Positions 44,896 to 57,013 are shown, counted from the first letter of the stretch. The stretch: 64,000 nucleotides of DNA from Dipteronia dyeriana (GCA_032871835.1 CM065300.1:67839192-67903191), one strand, 5' to 3'. Numbers and translations are program-made. Notes: generated by a model not told the origin, from the letters alone.

Positions 44896-47282
44896 TGTAA
44901 AGTCCTCATTTATTGATTTGCTTATTTCGTGAACAAACCACATTTTTGGGGTTTTATGTAAGGGTAGCTTAGGCTCTCAAGACCTCAAGAGAAGAAGCAC
45001 CAAAGGTATATTTCTTGTGATTACTTGCTTTGAAGAGATATAGTTGCACACGCTCACAACTCATGCGTATTTCTTATTCGTATATGTTGTGTGTTTATAT
45101 GAGTGTGCATTCATGTTTTGATAACTCTTCTTGCATGTTTATATTGTTCACATCTTTGCATTTGTATTGACATGCATTATGTGTTGCTCACACACACACT
45201 TACTTGCATTTGATTTGTTATGCATGTGTGCTTTATTGTTGTCTATGTCTATTCATAGTATGGTTTTGTGTGTTGTTCGCCCTTGCACAATGGTGTGCTT
45301 GTATTAGCGCATTGAGTGACAATTTGAGAATGTCGTATTTTTCTCTTGGTTTGGTGGTATGTGGAGTAAGGTGTCTAGTTTCAAAAAGTGGATTTCAATG
45401 ATTTAATTGTTTTTCAAAACTGACCTTTGTATGGTCTTCTGACCATATCTTTTTATAAAATGATCCAAAAAGAGTTTTGAAAATTTCTGTAAAAACTAGA
45501 TACCCATACCTTTCCAACGGTATATTATTCATAATATTTCATGATCGTTTGGATTGGTTTTGAAATCTCCAAAGTGACCACAAAAACAGGGCATCTCTGT
45601 TGTTGTCCGTTTCTGATCTTTGGTCACTTAAATGACCATAACTTTTTCAACAGACATCCAAATCAGGTTTTATGAATTTTAGTAGAAATTATATTTCCAT
45701 ACCTTTCCAATGGTATATTATACGAATGGTTTGGATGTCGTTTGGTCATGTTTTGGGTCGCTCGATTCTCAAGCTTTTGTGCTGTCATGGCTGCGCCGGT
45801 CCACAAACGCACCTCACCAGCGCCCCTGGACAGTAGGTGTGCGCTGGTGTGGTGCTTGTCGACCGGCGCAGCTCACCAGCGCACTGAGTAAAATTCTAGG
45901 CATTTTCAAAATGATGTAGTTTTGTTCTAGGGCTCATATTTATGTGCCATCTTCTTCCTCACTCATTTTTTAGAGCTTAAAAAATATTTCTTAGTGAGAG
46001 AAAATATTTCCCTTGAGAGTGAAGCTCCAAGAGTGGTTCCTTAACTCTCCAAACCCAAAACCGATTATTCTTCATGCATTATTGATCATCTTTAGACACG
46101 GGTCTTCATCATTCATGACTTGGTAAGTAAGAACAAACTTTTATCTTTGATTATTGTTCTTAAACTCCAAGAATTCGTTTTTATTGCATAGGATTTATAG
46201 AAATCATTTTTCAATGCATATTTTTGTTGAAATGATGACATGATTGGGTTTGTATTTTGATAGCTTAATTGATTAGGTCATTTTTGCCTAAAAGCTAGGT
46301 CATAAACATTCATGTGTGATTCATTGTTGACTAGGTTGATAGATTGTTCATTAATCAACTTGTTAAGCTTCTGAATGTTTATTTGATGTTTTTGTGACAA
46401 TTAGTTTGTTAGAAAATCTCTACAAAACTAACTGAGTTTGTTATTGATAGACATTGGTCTAAGACTTGCATTTATTGTGTGTCTAAATGCTTTGTCTCAA
46501 TCACATGAATATATTCTAAGTATATGTTGAATACATTGTAAGCATATTTGTTGATTCATTGTGATTGTTTGTGATAGCTAGGATTGTTGTTATTGATAAC
46601 TTCTAGCTAAATCTCTTTGCTTTGCATTTAGATATTGTTTAGGACTTATTGATTGCATTTTGTGAGTGCATTATAGTCCTTGCCATGCTTGATGACAACA
46701 TGTGTTGATATGGCTTTTATGATATCTTCATAGGATTGCTTGTTCTATGTTTAGCTAAGCTTTATGACCTGTCATTTAGCTCTTGATATCTAGGATTGCA
46801 TTTATTGCCATCTCATAATCCTAGATAAGCATATAAGGTACCCTAGCCTTGTTTGTTGTTTGAATATCATCATATATTCACATAAGTGTTTATCTCTTCA
46901 TTGAAGAGAAGTAAGTCTTGCGTTGCATCCGGGAGTAGGTTGCTTCAAGTGTAAGCAAATTGGACTGGGTCCACTTAATACCGGGATTAGGTAACGGCAG
47001 TGGGTTATATACCGGGAGTAGGTTGTAACGCCTCTATCATCAGTGGATTCGTTGTTCGAGTGTGGCACACTTAACAGCTCATGGTTTTTCCCATTTGGTG
47101 GGTTTCCACGTATATCTCAAGTGTCTTTATTATTTCCGCACTTATTACACTTGTGATATTATTGTGACTAGTTAGGGGTATTTTCGTCTAATTGACCATT
47201 AATGAAAATTGGGTAAATTTTGATTCAAATCTATTCACCCCCCCTATTGATCAATATTAAACACACCATAATATTTGTTTCA
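44896..47282 (+). mobile_element. 3' LTR of L2 (2387 bp)
   Basis: Starts TGTAAAGTCCTCATTTATTG and ends ATATTTGTTTCA. It matches the 5' LTR along its whole length with scattered substitutions and small indels. The same TATA-like CATATTTATGTGCC occurs near 45938. Confidence 0.9.
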
Positions 47283-47477
47283 CAATTGTAGGCTCCATGC
47301 AGTGATATTTTAGATTGCATTCACCCTTGAAACCTGAAACAAAAGACGAACACACAGTAAACTACGAAAAGAAAAGAAAGAAAAAAAAACTAAAATAAAA
47401 AAATTAACGACTTAACTACCTAACAAACTAAATCTATTAGCTAAAACTAAAACTAGAATTAACCAAAAATTCAACTA
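47283..47477 (-). other. Target duplication CAATT and leader of gypsy G
   Basis: CAATT (47283-47287) is the right target duplication of L2. The rest, between L2 and the G primer site, is A-rich, non-coding and fits the short 5' leader of G. Confidence 0.7.
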
Positions 47478-47496
47478 GTCCCCGACAGCGGTGCCA
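47478..47496 (-). other. Primer binding site of gypsy G
   Basis: The minus strand reads TGGCACCGCTGTCGGGGAC, close to the TGGCGCCGTTGCCGGGGA site common in plant Tat/Athila-type gypsy elements. It lies six bases inside the LTR end. The primer tRNA identity was not checked. Confidence 0.85.
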
Positions 47497-47502
47497 AAAA
47501 CT

Positions 47503-48877
47503 TGATGTCTAAAACTGTAATTATAAAAATAGTACTTGTAAGTGTACGAATCGTGAAGATAAGCACAGTGGCTAGTAGAGATCGTTCCCACGAGAAAAAG
47601 TGATTTATTGGTTGAAAACTAGTTCTAATTAAAACTAAATTAAAGTAACCAGAAATGGATGATGAATTGGATGAAACTAAAAAGTAAATTAAACCAAACT
47701 AGTCAAAGCACATTAAAAGATATGGTTGTGGTCAAGGGTGAGAAAGCACTAGGTCACCAATGATTCTCAACTATGAACACTCAATATTTGGAATTAATTG
47801 TTAAACAAGATTCAATCAATTCAAGTGTTCAATCTTTGTCTTTAATGTGACTATAACCATTCGGTCGCAAGCTTGGTCACGTGTTCCCAACCGCTATTCA
47901 CCCTTTAGTCTAGGTGTAAAGAATGATCGGAAACACATTAAGTGCAAGAACTAAGAACCAAATTCTATTACTTTGGCTTGTTCCAGCTAAAGATAAAATT
48001 CATTCATTCACTAGATCATTAATTAAGGTTAAGTTTGGTCCACTCTAAACCTAATTCTCATAGTCTTAATCCTAAAATAGTGCCAAATAATCATCCACCC
48101 TTTAGTCCAGGTGTGAATAAGAATTATAACTAATAAGGATTAAGCAGTTAAGAACAATGAAAAAATCAAGAATTGATTTAAAGAAATAAAAATATCAATA
48201 CAAACATGAGCATTCACAAAAGGTTCACATTGATTTCCTAGTTAAGGGATTTGTCACACATCACGAAGATAAAAAGAGGTGAAAATGAAAAGATAGAACC
48301 AATTGAATACTTCAAGTCTTCAATTGAAATATTCTTAATCTTCGATCTTCTGATGTGCAAAGATGATTGAGAGATTTGTGTTGTGATGTTTGTAGAGGAA
48401 AGTAACGGTTGAGGACTCTAGAACGTGTGTCTCAGGAAAAATAATATAAGAAGTATATATATATATATATGTCCTCTCCAAACTAGGGTTTAGAATTCCT
48501 TATAAAACCAGGAATATGCACGACCGCTTCCTAGACAGCGGTACGGGCACCTTGCACAGACAGTGACACGCATAACATTGTGCTCTCTGAACATTTCCAC
48601 GCCGTCGACCGTTGCAGAGATAGGTACTTGGTCGTGGCATAGACCGCGGCTGTGAAAGATGTCATGGATGGACTTATCCGCTGAATACGCCGCGTTGGAG
48701 GCTCTGCTTTGGCAGTGACCTACACATCGACAATTAATATAATTGCCTAATATCTTTTTGTTAAACTCCATTCCTTTGCAACTATCACCAAACACTTCAT
48801 AACCAAAGAAAATAACCTACACATGTTCAATAAACAAATTAAATAACAAAAATTACTTGAGAGACAAGCTTATTACA
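47503..48877 (-). mobile_element. 5' LTR of gypsy G
   Basis: The left end TGATGTCTAAAAC adjoins the primer site. The right end ...CTTATTACA is placed by comparison with the LTR of H at 60931-63157 on the other strand. Shared words: CAAGGGTGAGAAAGCACTAG, TTCACCCTTTAGTC and ACCTACACAT. A TATA-like run (TATATATATATAT) lies near 48455-48470. A GC-rich block at 48515-48720 contains GACCGC and CGCGGC words. Minus orientation agrees with G gag and pol. Confidence 0.8.
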
Positions 48878-51800
48878 TAGGAAAAAAGGGAGAAAAAATT
48901 ATATAAAATAAAACGGTCACATGACACACCATCCTCATTATGCATACACATCGCACACACCATTCTCACCCTTTCCATGTTCTATTTACATCGCTTTCAA
49001 TAACGATTTAGCTAGAGAGAGTTAAATGAACTCTACCTCTCTATGGACGATACCCTTACTTGCCACTTTATTATGTTTTCAAACATTAGAACACATTGCG
49101 TATGAATAACTTTGTAAACATCTTTTGAACTGCAATTTGGTAACGACATAAAAAGCGAGTATTAGGGGCCAAAATATATGACAATTTTGGCACGATCGAT
49201 AATGAGTTTAACTACTCATGTAAATAGTAAGAAAATGAATAAGATGAGAGAAATAGAAGGGATACATATGAAAACCTTTTTTCCTTGATTTTGCTTTCAC
49301 CTCTAATGCCCTTTGTGAGTAGAGAAGATAAAGATGGTGTAAGGTTTGAATTGGTCGAGAGAGAAAGTTATTCCTAGATCTAAGAGAGAAAATATAAGAC
49401 GTAAATGGTGTGTGGACATGTGTTTAAAATCACAATCGATCCTATATATATATACATGTGTGTCCCGAAATTGGTCTAATTTGTTGATGTTGCGACACCT
49501 GATGCACGAAGTGCACTACGGGACCCGTGCAGTCTCTTCCATGCTCCCTGGTTTGGGTGTAGTGCACGGGTTATGTCCGAGTAAAGACCCATGCATGACT
49601 GGTGCATTGAAGGCTTTTGCTTTTGGATTGTTCCCTGGTCTGGGTAACTGCACGAGTTGTGTTCGGGTAAAAACCCATGTAGTATTTGGGCACCAAGGGA
49701 TTCTTCAATTTGTCAAGCTCCAGTGCATGGTTTGTGAACTGGTAAAGGACCTTTGTACTATGCCTTCTTTTATTCCCATTTCTACCAAATTTTCCCTCTT
49801 TGACTCCATTCTACGATTCTCATATAATGCTGTAATAAAAATAAAAGAGCCATAAGTTAAACTCAAAATTGCCTGAAAAACAAGGCAAAGAGTATGGATA
49901 TGAGGACCAAAATATATAGCAATTTTTGTCCGATCAACACCACACACCATTCCAAGTTTCTAAAATTCAAGTCGAAATTTTCAAAAAAGCTTGCAACAAT
50001 GCCATGTTTAAGCATATGTTGCCTATTAAGATTGTACTATTGCATAAGCAAATGAGGAAGTGTGCAACTTTGCGATTGCTTGGTTCAGATTAACGTCATG
50101 CCATTTAGGATTGCATTGCGTAAAGTGCGCTAGTTTTTTCTCTTGATGTTGGAGTGGAGTGTCAATTATGCTTAAAGGCTAGAAATTAATAGTGAAGACT
50201 CCTCTGAGGATCGCCTAAAAGGCCCATTTTGAGAGCAATACACTTACTCTTCAAACACTCATTCAAACACTTATACAAGCATATATAGGTCTAATTTACA
50301 TATAATATTGTTTGCCAATGAACAAAATGGTCTACTTGTGGATGCTTTAATGGACTTTGTGGACAAACCATTAGAAATAATCTTAGGCAATCAATGTCAT
50401 AAATCACTAAATTGGCCTAAACACTTCCATACCCTTTAATGTGTGTGTTCCCAAGCCCATTTGATAATGTGCACATATATAATACTTTTTATTCACGAAC
50501 CACATCCACATGAACCATATAGCTTATACACTAAACCTACCTTGTATCAAATGGTTTGCTAAGCCTTAGAGGATTAATGTAAGGAAATGGTTCTTGAAAG
50601 TGTATGGTGTGTACATGTATTGCAAGATTGAAAAACAAGGAGGAGAAAAATGATGAATGTTGAAATGAATGAAAATAAAAGCAAAATGAAAGAGCAATGT
50701 AAGGAAAAAGAAAGAAAAAGGAAAAAAAAGAAATGATGAATGAGCAATAAATGGCCTAAGTGAAAAATGCAAATTTGAAAGAACTTCTCAAAGCAAAATG
50801 AGAGTAGAAAGTTGCACACTTGAATTATAATTGTAAGCCAAGATGCCAAAATGTGATTGTGGTGAGGAGCAAGTGTACTCATAACCAGAATGTATGCCTT
50901 AACATAATCATTAGGTACCTTGTTATCCTAATTTTTCTCAATTATTGATTCACCATTCACCGTAGGCCCCATTACAACCAAAAGAAAGCCCTTTTTGATC
51001 TTTTGGAATGTCCACTTAGAATGTTTTGGTTGATGCATGTTCTCTCTAGTTCATGGTTTGTAATTCCATTCATGAGACTTCATTTTCAGAAATAGCGATT
51101 GAAAATGTATCATGTGCAATTATATTAGATGGCCATAACATACACTCATATTGCATATGAATGATTGAGTGAAGCCTAGGAATTAGAGTGAAAAATGAGA
51201 AAAGTCCAGTAAGGATTAGATGTCGAGGCAAATTACATTTCAAAATGAAGGGTATTTTTATCTTTGAAGCATTGGAATCTTCAATGTAGGATTGCATTGA
51301 GTGCAATTCTATTTAAAATGGAAAGTCCTTAATCTCTACTTAGCTTTTCTTACATGATAAACTCCTCATGAGAACATCATTGATTGAATCTCTTCATTTT
51401 GGTTTCGCAAGTTACTAATATGGCTTAAGAATCCTTTGCAAAAAGAGCTGAGGCATGATTGAATTTTTTTTATGATATAAACACATGTCCTTAGGCTGTT
51501 TTGTGATTGTTTTGCTCGAGGTCTTGCAAAATATTGGTTTGGAGGTATTGGATCGAGCCAAAATAGACAAGATTTTTTTTACTCATTTCATATTCTTTTT
51601 GCTTGATTCTCGGGCAATTTCCAGTGTTTTAACAAGTTAATCAGGTGTTTCAGGACTAATGTTGCCACAAGGGCATTTGTGTAAAAGAAAAGGAAATTAA
51701 GATAAAAAGATCAAAAACGTGAAGAGTAGGGCAAATTCGTGGTTATGTCGCGTGAAGGCCAAAAGCAACATGTCTTTAATGAGAGTCGATGTCTAAGTGT

Positions 51801-52593
51801 CGCTGTAAGGACACCACGACAGAGAAGGGAAGAGATGGAGAAGACAATCGGGTGCATTGTTACGATTGAAGTGTCACTTATAAGACACCGCGACAGAGAA
51901 CTAGCTGTAGCAAGAAAAAATACTGAGCAATTGTCACGGCTGAATCATAGTTATGAGGAAATCCGTAACTGAGAGAAGTTAAATTAGAGAAACAATTAGG
52001 TCTTCTATCGTGCCTAAGTGTCAATGCCAAGTCAGCAACGACATCGTTAAATCCATTGGTCACTGACCTAAGTGTCGCTGCCTTGCCACAATGAAGCTAG
52101 AAAAGATACCATATTGAATTGTCGATTTGTAGATGTTGCTGCCTTCAAGACCGTGAAAAATGTGATATAGGCTTTGATAACTTGATCGAAAACCACATAA
52201 CCGTCTGTTGCAGTTGGTTTTACACTGTGACATCAAGACAACGACACTTGCCACATCAAAAATTCAGATAGTTACAAGACATAACCTTGTGCTCATATAA
52301 ATACCTTTCTTCTTTATTTTTCAAGTGCTTTTAGGAATCTTGAATTTTCTAGATTTTGAAAAACCATTTTTCTCCTCCATAATTCTCGAAACACAACCTC
52401 ATCCATTTCAAAACATGAACTACCCACTCCATGTAAAACTCAACACTAAATCTACATTATTTTCCTCAAATTATTCCTCACTTCCCATTTTCTACATTTC
52501 CTACCTTTGTCACTACCCATTTTACATCTATCTATCTAGACATCTCCTCATCTTCAACTCTTTGAACAATGAACAACAATGCAAAAATGGATT
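48878..52593. other. 3.7 kb without recognisable genes
   Basis: No conserved protein motif seen on either strand. Landmarks: two diverged copies of CCAAAATATAT..CAATTTT..CGATC (49170 and 49908); a threefold imperfect repeat of CCCTGGTTTGGGT...GTAAAGACCCATGCA type at 49545-49760; A/G-rich low complexity at 50630-50745; two copies of ACACCACGACAGAGAA / ACACCGCGACAGAGAA near 51808 and 51882; a TATA-like CATATAAATACC at 52294. The right part (about 51700-52560) looks like a promoter-bearing LTR, but no partner is in the window. Old gypsy-derived DNA is likely; this is inference. Confidence 0.4.
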
Positions 52594-52867
52594 ATATAAG
52601 GTTTTTGAGTTTTTTGTTGGCGAAACTCTATATCAAAAGGATATTTTCATTTTATTGATTAGTTGTCTAGGATTTGTGGATTATCAAGCTTCGTGGAAGA
52701 TGGACAACATTTCAAGCAAAGTGGTGGCTACATGTGGAACGAAGCTTAAATGCATAAGCAAAAGGTATCAAGACCTCTTTCCTCTTGCAAGGCCTAGGCA
52801 CACACATACAAAGCATTCATATGTGTCTCTGCGTCGTTGTCCAAACTTTGGCATAACACAAACACAC

Positions 52868-52872
52868 ACTTA
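52868..52872. repeat. Target-site duplication ACTTA (left)
   Basis: Perfect partner of 57609-57613, flanking the solo B LTR. Confidence 0.88.
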
Positions 52873-53507
52873 TGTAGGGAAAAAACGGTTCAAAACGCAA
52901 CAGAAGCGTGAGAAAATTAGAAAATTAGAGTTTGTGTATAAATAAAAAATTCCTTTAAACTAACAAGAACCTTAACCCTAGATTAATTAATGTATATAAA
53001 AGTGTCGTACCTTTTTCTCGTGACGATTGAACAATTGCCAAATTGATTCCGTAAGATCTTTCAATCCAATCACGAATGTGAATCACCTATGAGTGTGGGC
53101 TCCCTTTTTTTTAATCGTATACCTGAGGATGGAAACAAACAAAAGCTTCTTCTTTGTTAGTTACAATAATCCTCCAAGAAGAAAACAAAGAACGTTAGGT
53201 CACTTGTGAATTATCAATCATTTTGATTGAAACTCGTGTAAACCTTGATTCGATGTGTAAAATCAAATCAATTCCGTAAACCTTTTGATATAAAGGCTAC
53301 TAGTGTACAATCGAAAACTAAACATTCTTTCTTCCTATTTCTTCTTTCCCGAATCACACACTATTTCTTAAAGTTGATTGAATTTTGTCTAGAGTAAAAT
53401 CAGATTTTTCTCCCTCAAAATTCCTATGATCGCCGAATTCTTCTCATAGAAAAATAGGGTTGGCAGAAATCTCTCTATGAAATAACCTTAGGCTTGACAA
53501 AATTAAC

Positions 53508-53509
53508 AA

Positions 53510-53573
<64 letters not shown>
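53508..53573. repeat. Compound microsatellite (CA)n(TA)n
   Basis: About 13 CA units followed by about 17 TA units, within the solo B LTR; an (AT) run also exists in the other B LTR at 24013-24022, so this is an expansion. Confidence 0.9.
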
Positions 53574-53574
<1 letters not shown>

Positions 53575-54499
53575 ATCATAAGTCTTCTCTTACGAAGGAT
53601 TTACTTGGTTATTAAAAATCCGTACCTTAGGTGGATTTACTTGGTGGTTAAGAATCCTTTTCTAAAAGGAATTCTATCCTACACCAAAACTCCTAATCCA
53701 ACTCAATAGTGTATTTGTAACCATATTAAAGACTTCCTAATTTTGTTAGATAAAAAATTCCTTTTATTTATCTACTTATTAAATATAATCTTTAATATTT
53801 ATTATACTACCAACAATAATATAATTTTAGAAGACCATCTCATACTAGGAAAGAGATTTTGACTTTTAATAAAATAATTAATTAATCAACAAATTAATTA
53901 ATTTCCATTTAATTAAATAATAAAATAATATAATATAATTAAGCTATTCTAAATAGCCTTGCCGCCCAACACATATATATGGGCCAATATATTATTTTCT
54001 TATTTTATTAAATCCATTTGACCTTTATAAAAAGTCCACATGTGAACTAGACCCATTCTTACAAAAAGAAACAAGTCCACATGCCTCAATACAATTCTAG
54101 ATGGACCCCTAAATTGGTCCGGTAGAATATATCAAGTGATCCATGCAAGTTCGTAGGGGTGGGCACAAAAGTGTGAGCCGACCCGAACTGACCCGAACCG
54201 ACCATAAAAAGGGTGTTTGATTCGGTTTTTATGGTGAGTTCGGTTCAATTCGGATCGAACTGAATGAACCGAACTGATTTTGGGTAGGTTTCGGTTCTCA
54301 TAAACTCAAAACCGAACCGACTCGACGAACTGAGGTATATATAAAAAAAAACCCTAAAAAAATTTCCCTCATTCACCAAAGTTGTCGAACCAAACCGCTG
54401 AACCAGTATTTTCTTTTCTCTGTCGAACCAAACCACTGAACCACTCCAACCAGCCAGCCACTCCAAGACTCCAACCACTTTCTCCGACCTTCACCTCTT

Positions 54500-54620
54500 C
54501 CTCCGACCTCCACTAGTCAGGTTGCCATTTCTTTCGACCTCCACCAGTCAGGTCGTCACTTCCTCTGACCTCCACCAGTTAGGCCGTGACTTCCTCCGAT
54601 CTCCACCGTCCCGTCAGCCA
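54500..54620. repeat. 31-bp tandem repeat (about 4 copies) and 41-bp repeat in hAT element
   Basis: CGACCTCCAC(T/C)AGTCAGGT-type units start at 54505, 54536, 54567 and 54598. A second tandem pair of about 41 bp (TTCATATTTTGTTCGATTTTG) lies at 54672 and 54713. Confidence 0.85.
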
Positions 54621-54865
54621 CCTGTTTTCATCAAGGTTAGTGACTTAGTTCCCTAATTTACTAAATATGTTTTCATATTTTGTTCGATTTTGATTTTGTT
54701 TGATTGAATATTTTCATATTTTGTTCGATTTTGATCTTGTTTGATTGAATCTTTTCATTTTTTGATTTCGTCAAGGTTGATTTAGTTGTTTAACACCTCT
54801 CTCTCTCTGCATCCGATTATTTTGGGCACCACACAATTGCACACATCACTCCTATCAAAAATCTA

Positions 54866-55790
54866 TCAGGTCAGTTTTCCCATCTCTCTCTGCGTCGGAT
54901 TATTTTGGGCCTTTTCATTTTTTTTGTTCTCGTCAAATGTGGTTGTATTTTCTTGGTAGCTCAAATTCCATGACAAAGTATCAGAATTTCTGATAGAATT
55001 TTCTTTAATCACAGACTTGAGAACAATTGGATCTATAATTTCTTTCTCATTAAGCATCCTCACAGTTCTACTCGTAGTATATATTTTCTTAGCCTGGTCA
55101 TTCATATAAATATTGTCTTTTACAAATTCACGGCTTGGGGGAATACACTTGTAGAGAGTAGTTATGCTGATGACTGCACATATTGCTTATATGTCAATAA
55201 TTCTATATGAAATGAAGCAAAAAAGATGGTTTTTTTATACACCTATGTCCTTCTTCATTGTCAAGTTCTACCAGTGCTGTTAACCATGAAAATGAATGAC
55301 TTGATGAGTTTTTGGTCTGAATATGCTTTGTAATGTGAATTTAGTGTTGATGTGTAAAGCACTCTTTATATAACATGAAATTGGTAGAACTACTTTTCTT
55401 TTGGCTTCTCAGTCTTAAGATAGCTATGAATACTAATAACAAGTATTTGTACAACAATACAAAATACAAACATATTAGAGTAGAAAATGACATTAAAAAA
55501 CCTACCATCATGGCATCATCAACCCTCGAATCAAATGCTATGGAGGATGAAGTTCAGTGATCGAAACATCATTTCGTGACAATGGGACTACTTCAAGTTT
55601 GAGTTGCTCTGATTTCATTAACCTAGAACAATGCTCTTGTGATGGTGATGCCTCAAGCATGACTGAATCCTATATAAAAAATCCAGGTTTTGAGTTTTCA
55701 GAGATAGTGAGATTCTCAACAACTCAATGTGTATGCATTTCATCTTTCAAAGTAGGATCTATTCCAATTGTTCCATTCCTGGGAAATTAA
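54866..55790 (-). pseudogene. Possible captured host exons inside the hAT element
   Basis: Two minus-strand stretches look more protein-like than their surroundings. 55550-55790 is open over long spans with two stops (IDPTLKDEMHTH, VVENLTISENSKPGF, SRLMKSEQLKLEVVPLSRN); AG acceptor-like sites precede the first and third parts. 54866-55105 is a 79-codon frame (MNDQAKKIYTTSRTVRMLNE, IVLKSVIKENSIRNSDTLSW). I do not recognise a family. hAT elements are known to capture host gene pieces, so this is a hypothesis; chance open frames are the alternative. Confidence 0.3.
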
Positions 55791-57013
55791 AATAGTAACA
55801 AATTAAAAGCATATACACCACAAATTTTGGATGACATTAATTTTCTAGTTCATAAAGAGAAATGCAGCTATGAAGTTTCATACTTATTTCTAGTCCATGA
55901 ATATCTGATTCGAAGTAATTTGAAAAAGATTCAATAAAAGTACGAAAATTTTAGGTATGAAACTCATAATGGAGAAATTTGAAGATCAAAACATCTTGAA
56001 AGAAAATTATTTTAGTATATGATGAGTTTCTAAATTGTTAGATTTTTTGTGAAGATTGTTCTCTCATGCATTGTTTGCATATTTATGTTTGGTTGCTCGG
56101 CAGCAGTAGTAACGTGTAATTGTTATTAGTATTCATTATGGTAATTTAGAGCATGAGAACGGATTGGCAAGTACAACAATGGATGAAGATTGAGGAGAAA
56201 GAAAGGTAAGAATTTTATTTCGTTGTTGTAATTGTTCTCTATTCATAATTATTATTTTTCTTCTTATTTTAGTTAATTATATTTTCTCTATTTACATAAT
56301 TGTAGTAGAAGATTTGAAGTTGAAGAAACACAAGGATAACATTTGAATTATTATGTTTTGTTTTATTATATTGCATTTTGGACTTCTATCCTTCTATGTA
56401 ATTGATGTTTTGTGGATTCAATTTTCTGTACTACTATTAAGTATTTTGATTAATTTGGACTGTAATATTACTTATATGTTGATTATGTGGATAGAAATGA
56501 ATGTGCTATATAGTATTATGATTGATTTGGTATGTATTTTTATTTATATGTCGATTATGTGGAGTTGTGGACAAAAATGAAGCCCAACAAGTCCTATTTA
56601 TACAATTTTTTTAATTCATTAATTTTTGGTTTTTTATTCTCTATTTACCTTTAGAGCAATGAATTTCAGAAGGGTACAAATGTACAATGAATCAGTGTTT
56701 TCTCTAGTATCAGTGTTTTGTATGACATTGCTTATTAATTTCATTAAGTGGATAGAAATGAAGCCTAATAGGTCTAATTACAATTATAGTTGTTAAAAAG
56801 TTAAAAAGAAATGAAGATTAAAAAAAAATGAGGTCCAAAATGTTCAAAACCGAATTGAACCGACCTGAACCGAACCGAGATAAGGGTGTTCGGGTCAATT
56901 CGGTTTTTGGTTCAATATGGGTCGAACCGAATCACATTTTTAAAAACCGAATTGAATTTGGGTCGGTTCAGGTTTAGCCAAAACTGAACCAACCCGACCC
57001 ATGCCCACCCCTA

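Larger units (their letters stand above)
37077..47282 (+). mobile_element. Complete gag-only Sirevirus-like element L2 (10.2 kb)
   Basis: TG at 37077 to CA at 47282, flanked by CAATT (37072-37076 and 47283-47287). Two LTRs (37077-39445; 44896-47282), a perfect initiator-Met primer site (39448-39459) and a polypurine tract (44882-44895) are all present. The internal region has gag only; no protease, integrase or RT. A solo LTR of family L1 (40460-42987) interrupts gag. Without it, the internal region is about 2.9 kb. Termini are structurally complete, so in principle it could be mobilised in trans, but gag is broken. It lies in the leader/gag start of gypsy G. Confidence 0.9.
3370..48877 (-). 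mobile_element. Ty3/gypsy element G (Tat/Athila-like), host of most insertions
   Basis: One minus-strand gypsy element can be followed through four insertions. Order from its 5' end (right): LTR 47503-48877, primer site 47478-47496, leader 47283-47477, gag 36561-37076, gag continued 10100-11541, protease 9458-10099 (with 9303-9457), RT 5523-6569, RNase H 5075-5522, integrase 3791-5074. Reading sense and domain order match across the gaps, and target duplications flank three of the insertions (GAAGT, CCATA/CCACA, CAATT). The gag word before and after the 25-kb copia insertion joins within a single motif, which shows both pieces come from one gene. The 3' LTR is not in the window. The Tat/Athila assignment rests on protease and RT motifs and was not tested by phylogeny. 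Confidence 0.85.
54154..57013. mobile_element. hAT-type DNA transposon (2860 bp), probably non-autonomous
   Basis: Terminal inverted repeats are perfect over 12 bases (TAGGGGTGGGCA / TGCCCACCCCTA). They are flanked by the 8-bp target duplication CAAGTTCG (54146-54153 and 57014-57021), which restores a continuous B LTR when removed. Eight-base duplication and TAGGG-type ends are diagnostic of the hAT superfamily. Both subterminal regions are packed with CGAACCGA/TCGGTT words (54180-54310 and 56850-56995), the usual transposase-binding arrangement in hAT elements. No transposase motif was recognised in any frame, so it likely depended on a transposase from elsewhere. Confidence 0.92.

Noticed and set aside
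49346..49855. 169-codon frame with Cys and repeated GLG/LCxxK words
   Set aside because: It follows an imperfect DNA repeat, has no recognised domain and no support as a gene; kept only as a repeat note.
50566..50882. Phe/Leu-rich minus-strand frames that look like membrane segments
   Set aside because: They are the complement of an A/G-rich low-complexity tract; composition alone gives Phe, Leu and Ser.
52325..52945. 206-codon plus-strand frame
   Set aside because: It runs from unassigned DNA into the L1p LTR and across the solo LTR boundary at 52873, so it is a chance fusion without motifs.
53508..53573. (CA)n(TA)n run as a regulatory element
   Set aside because: An ordinary compound microsatellite in a solo LTR; nothing ties it to function.
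56353..56580. 75-codon hydrophobic frame in the hAT element
   Set aside because: AT-rich sequence yields Ile/Leu/Phe/Tyr; no transposase features (no BED zinc finger or hATC dimerisation motif).
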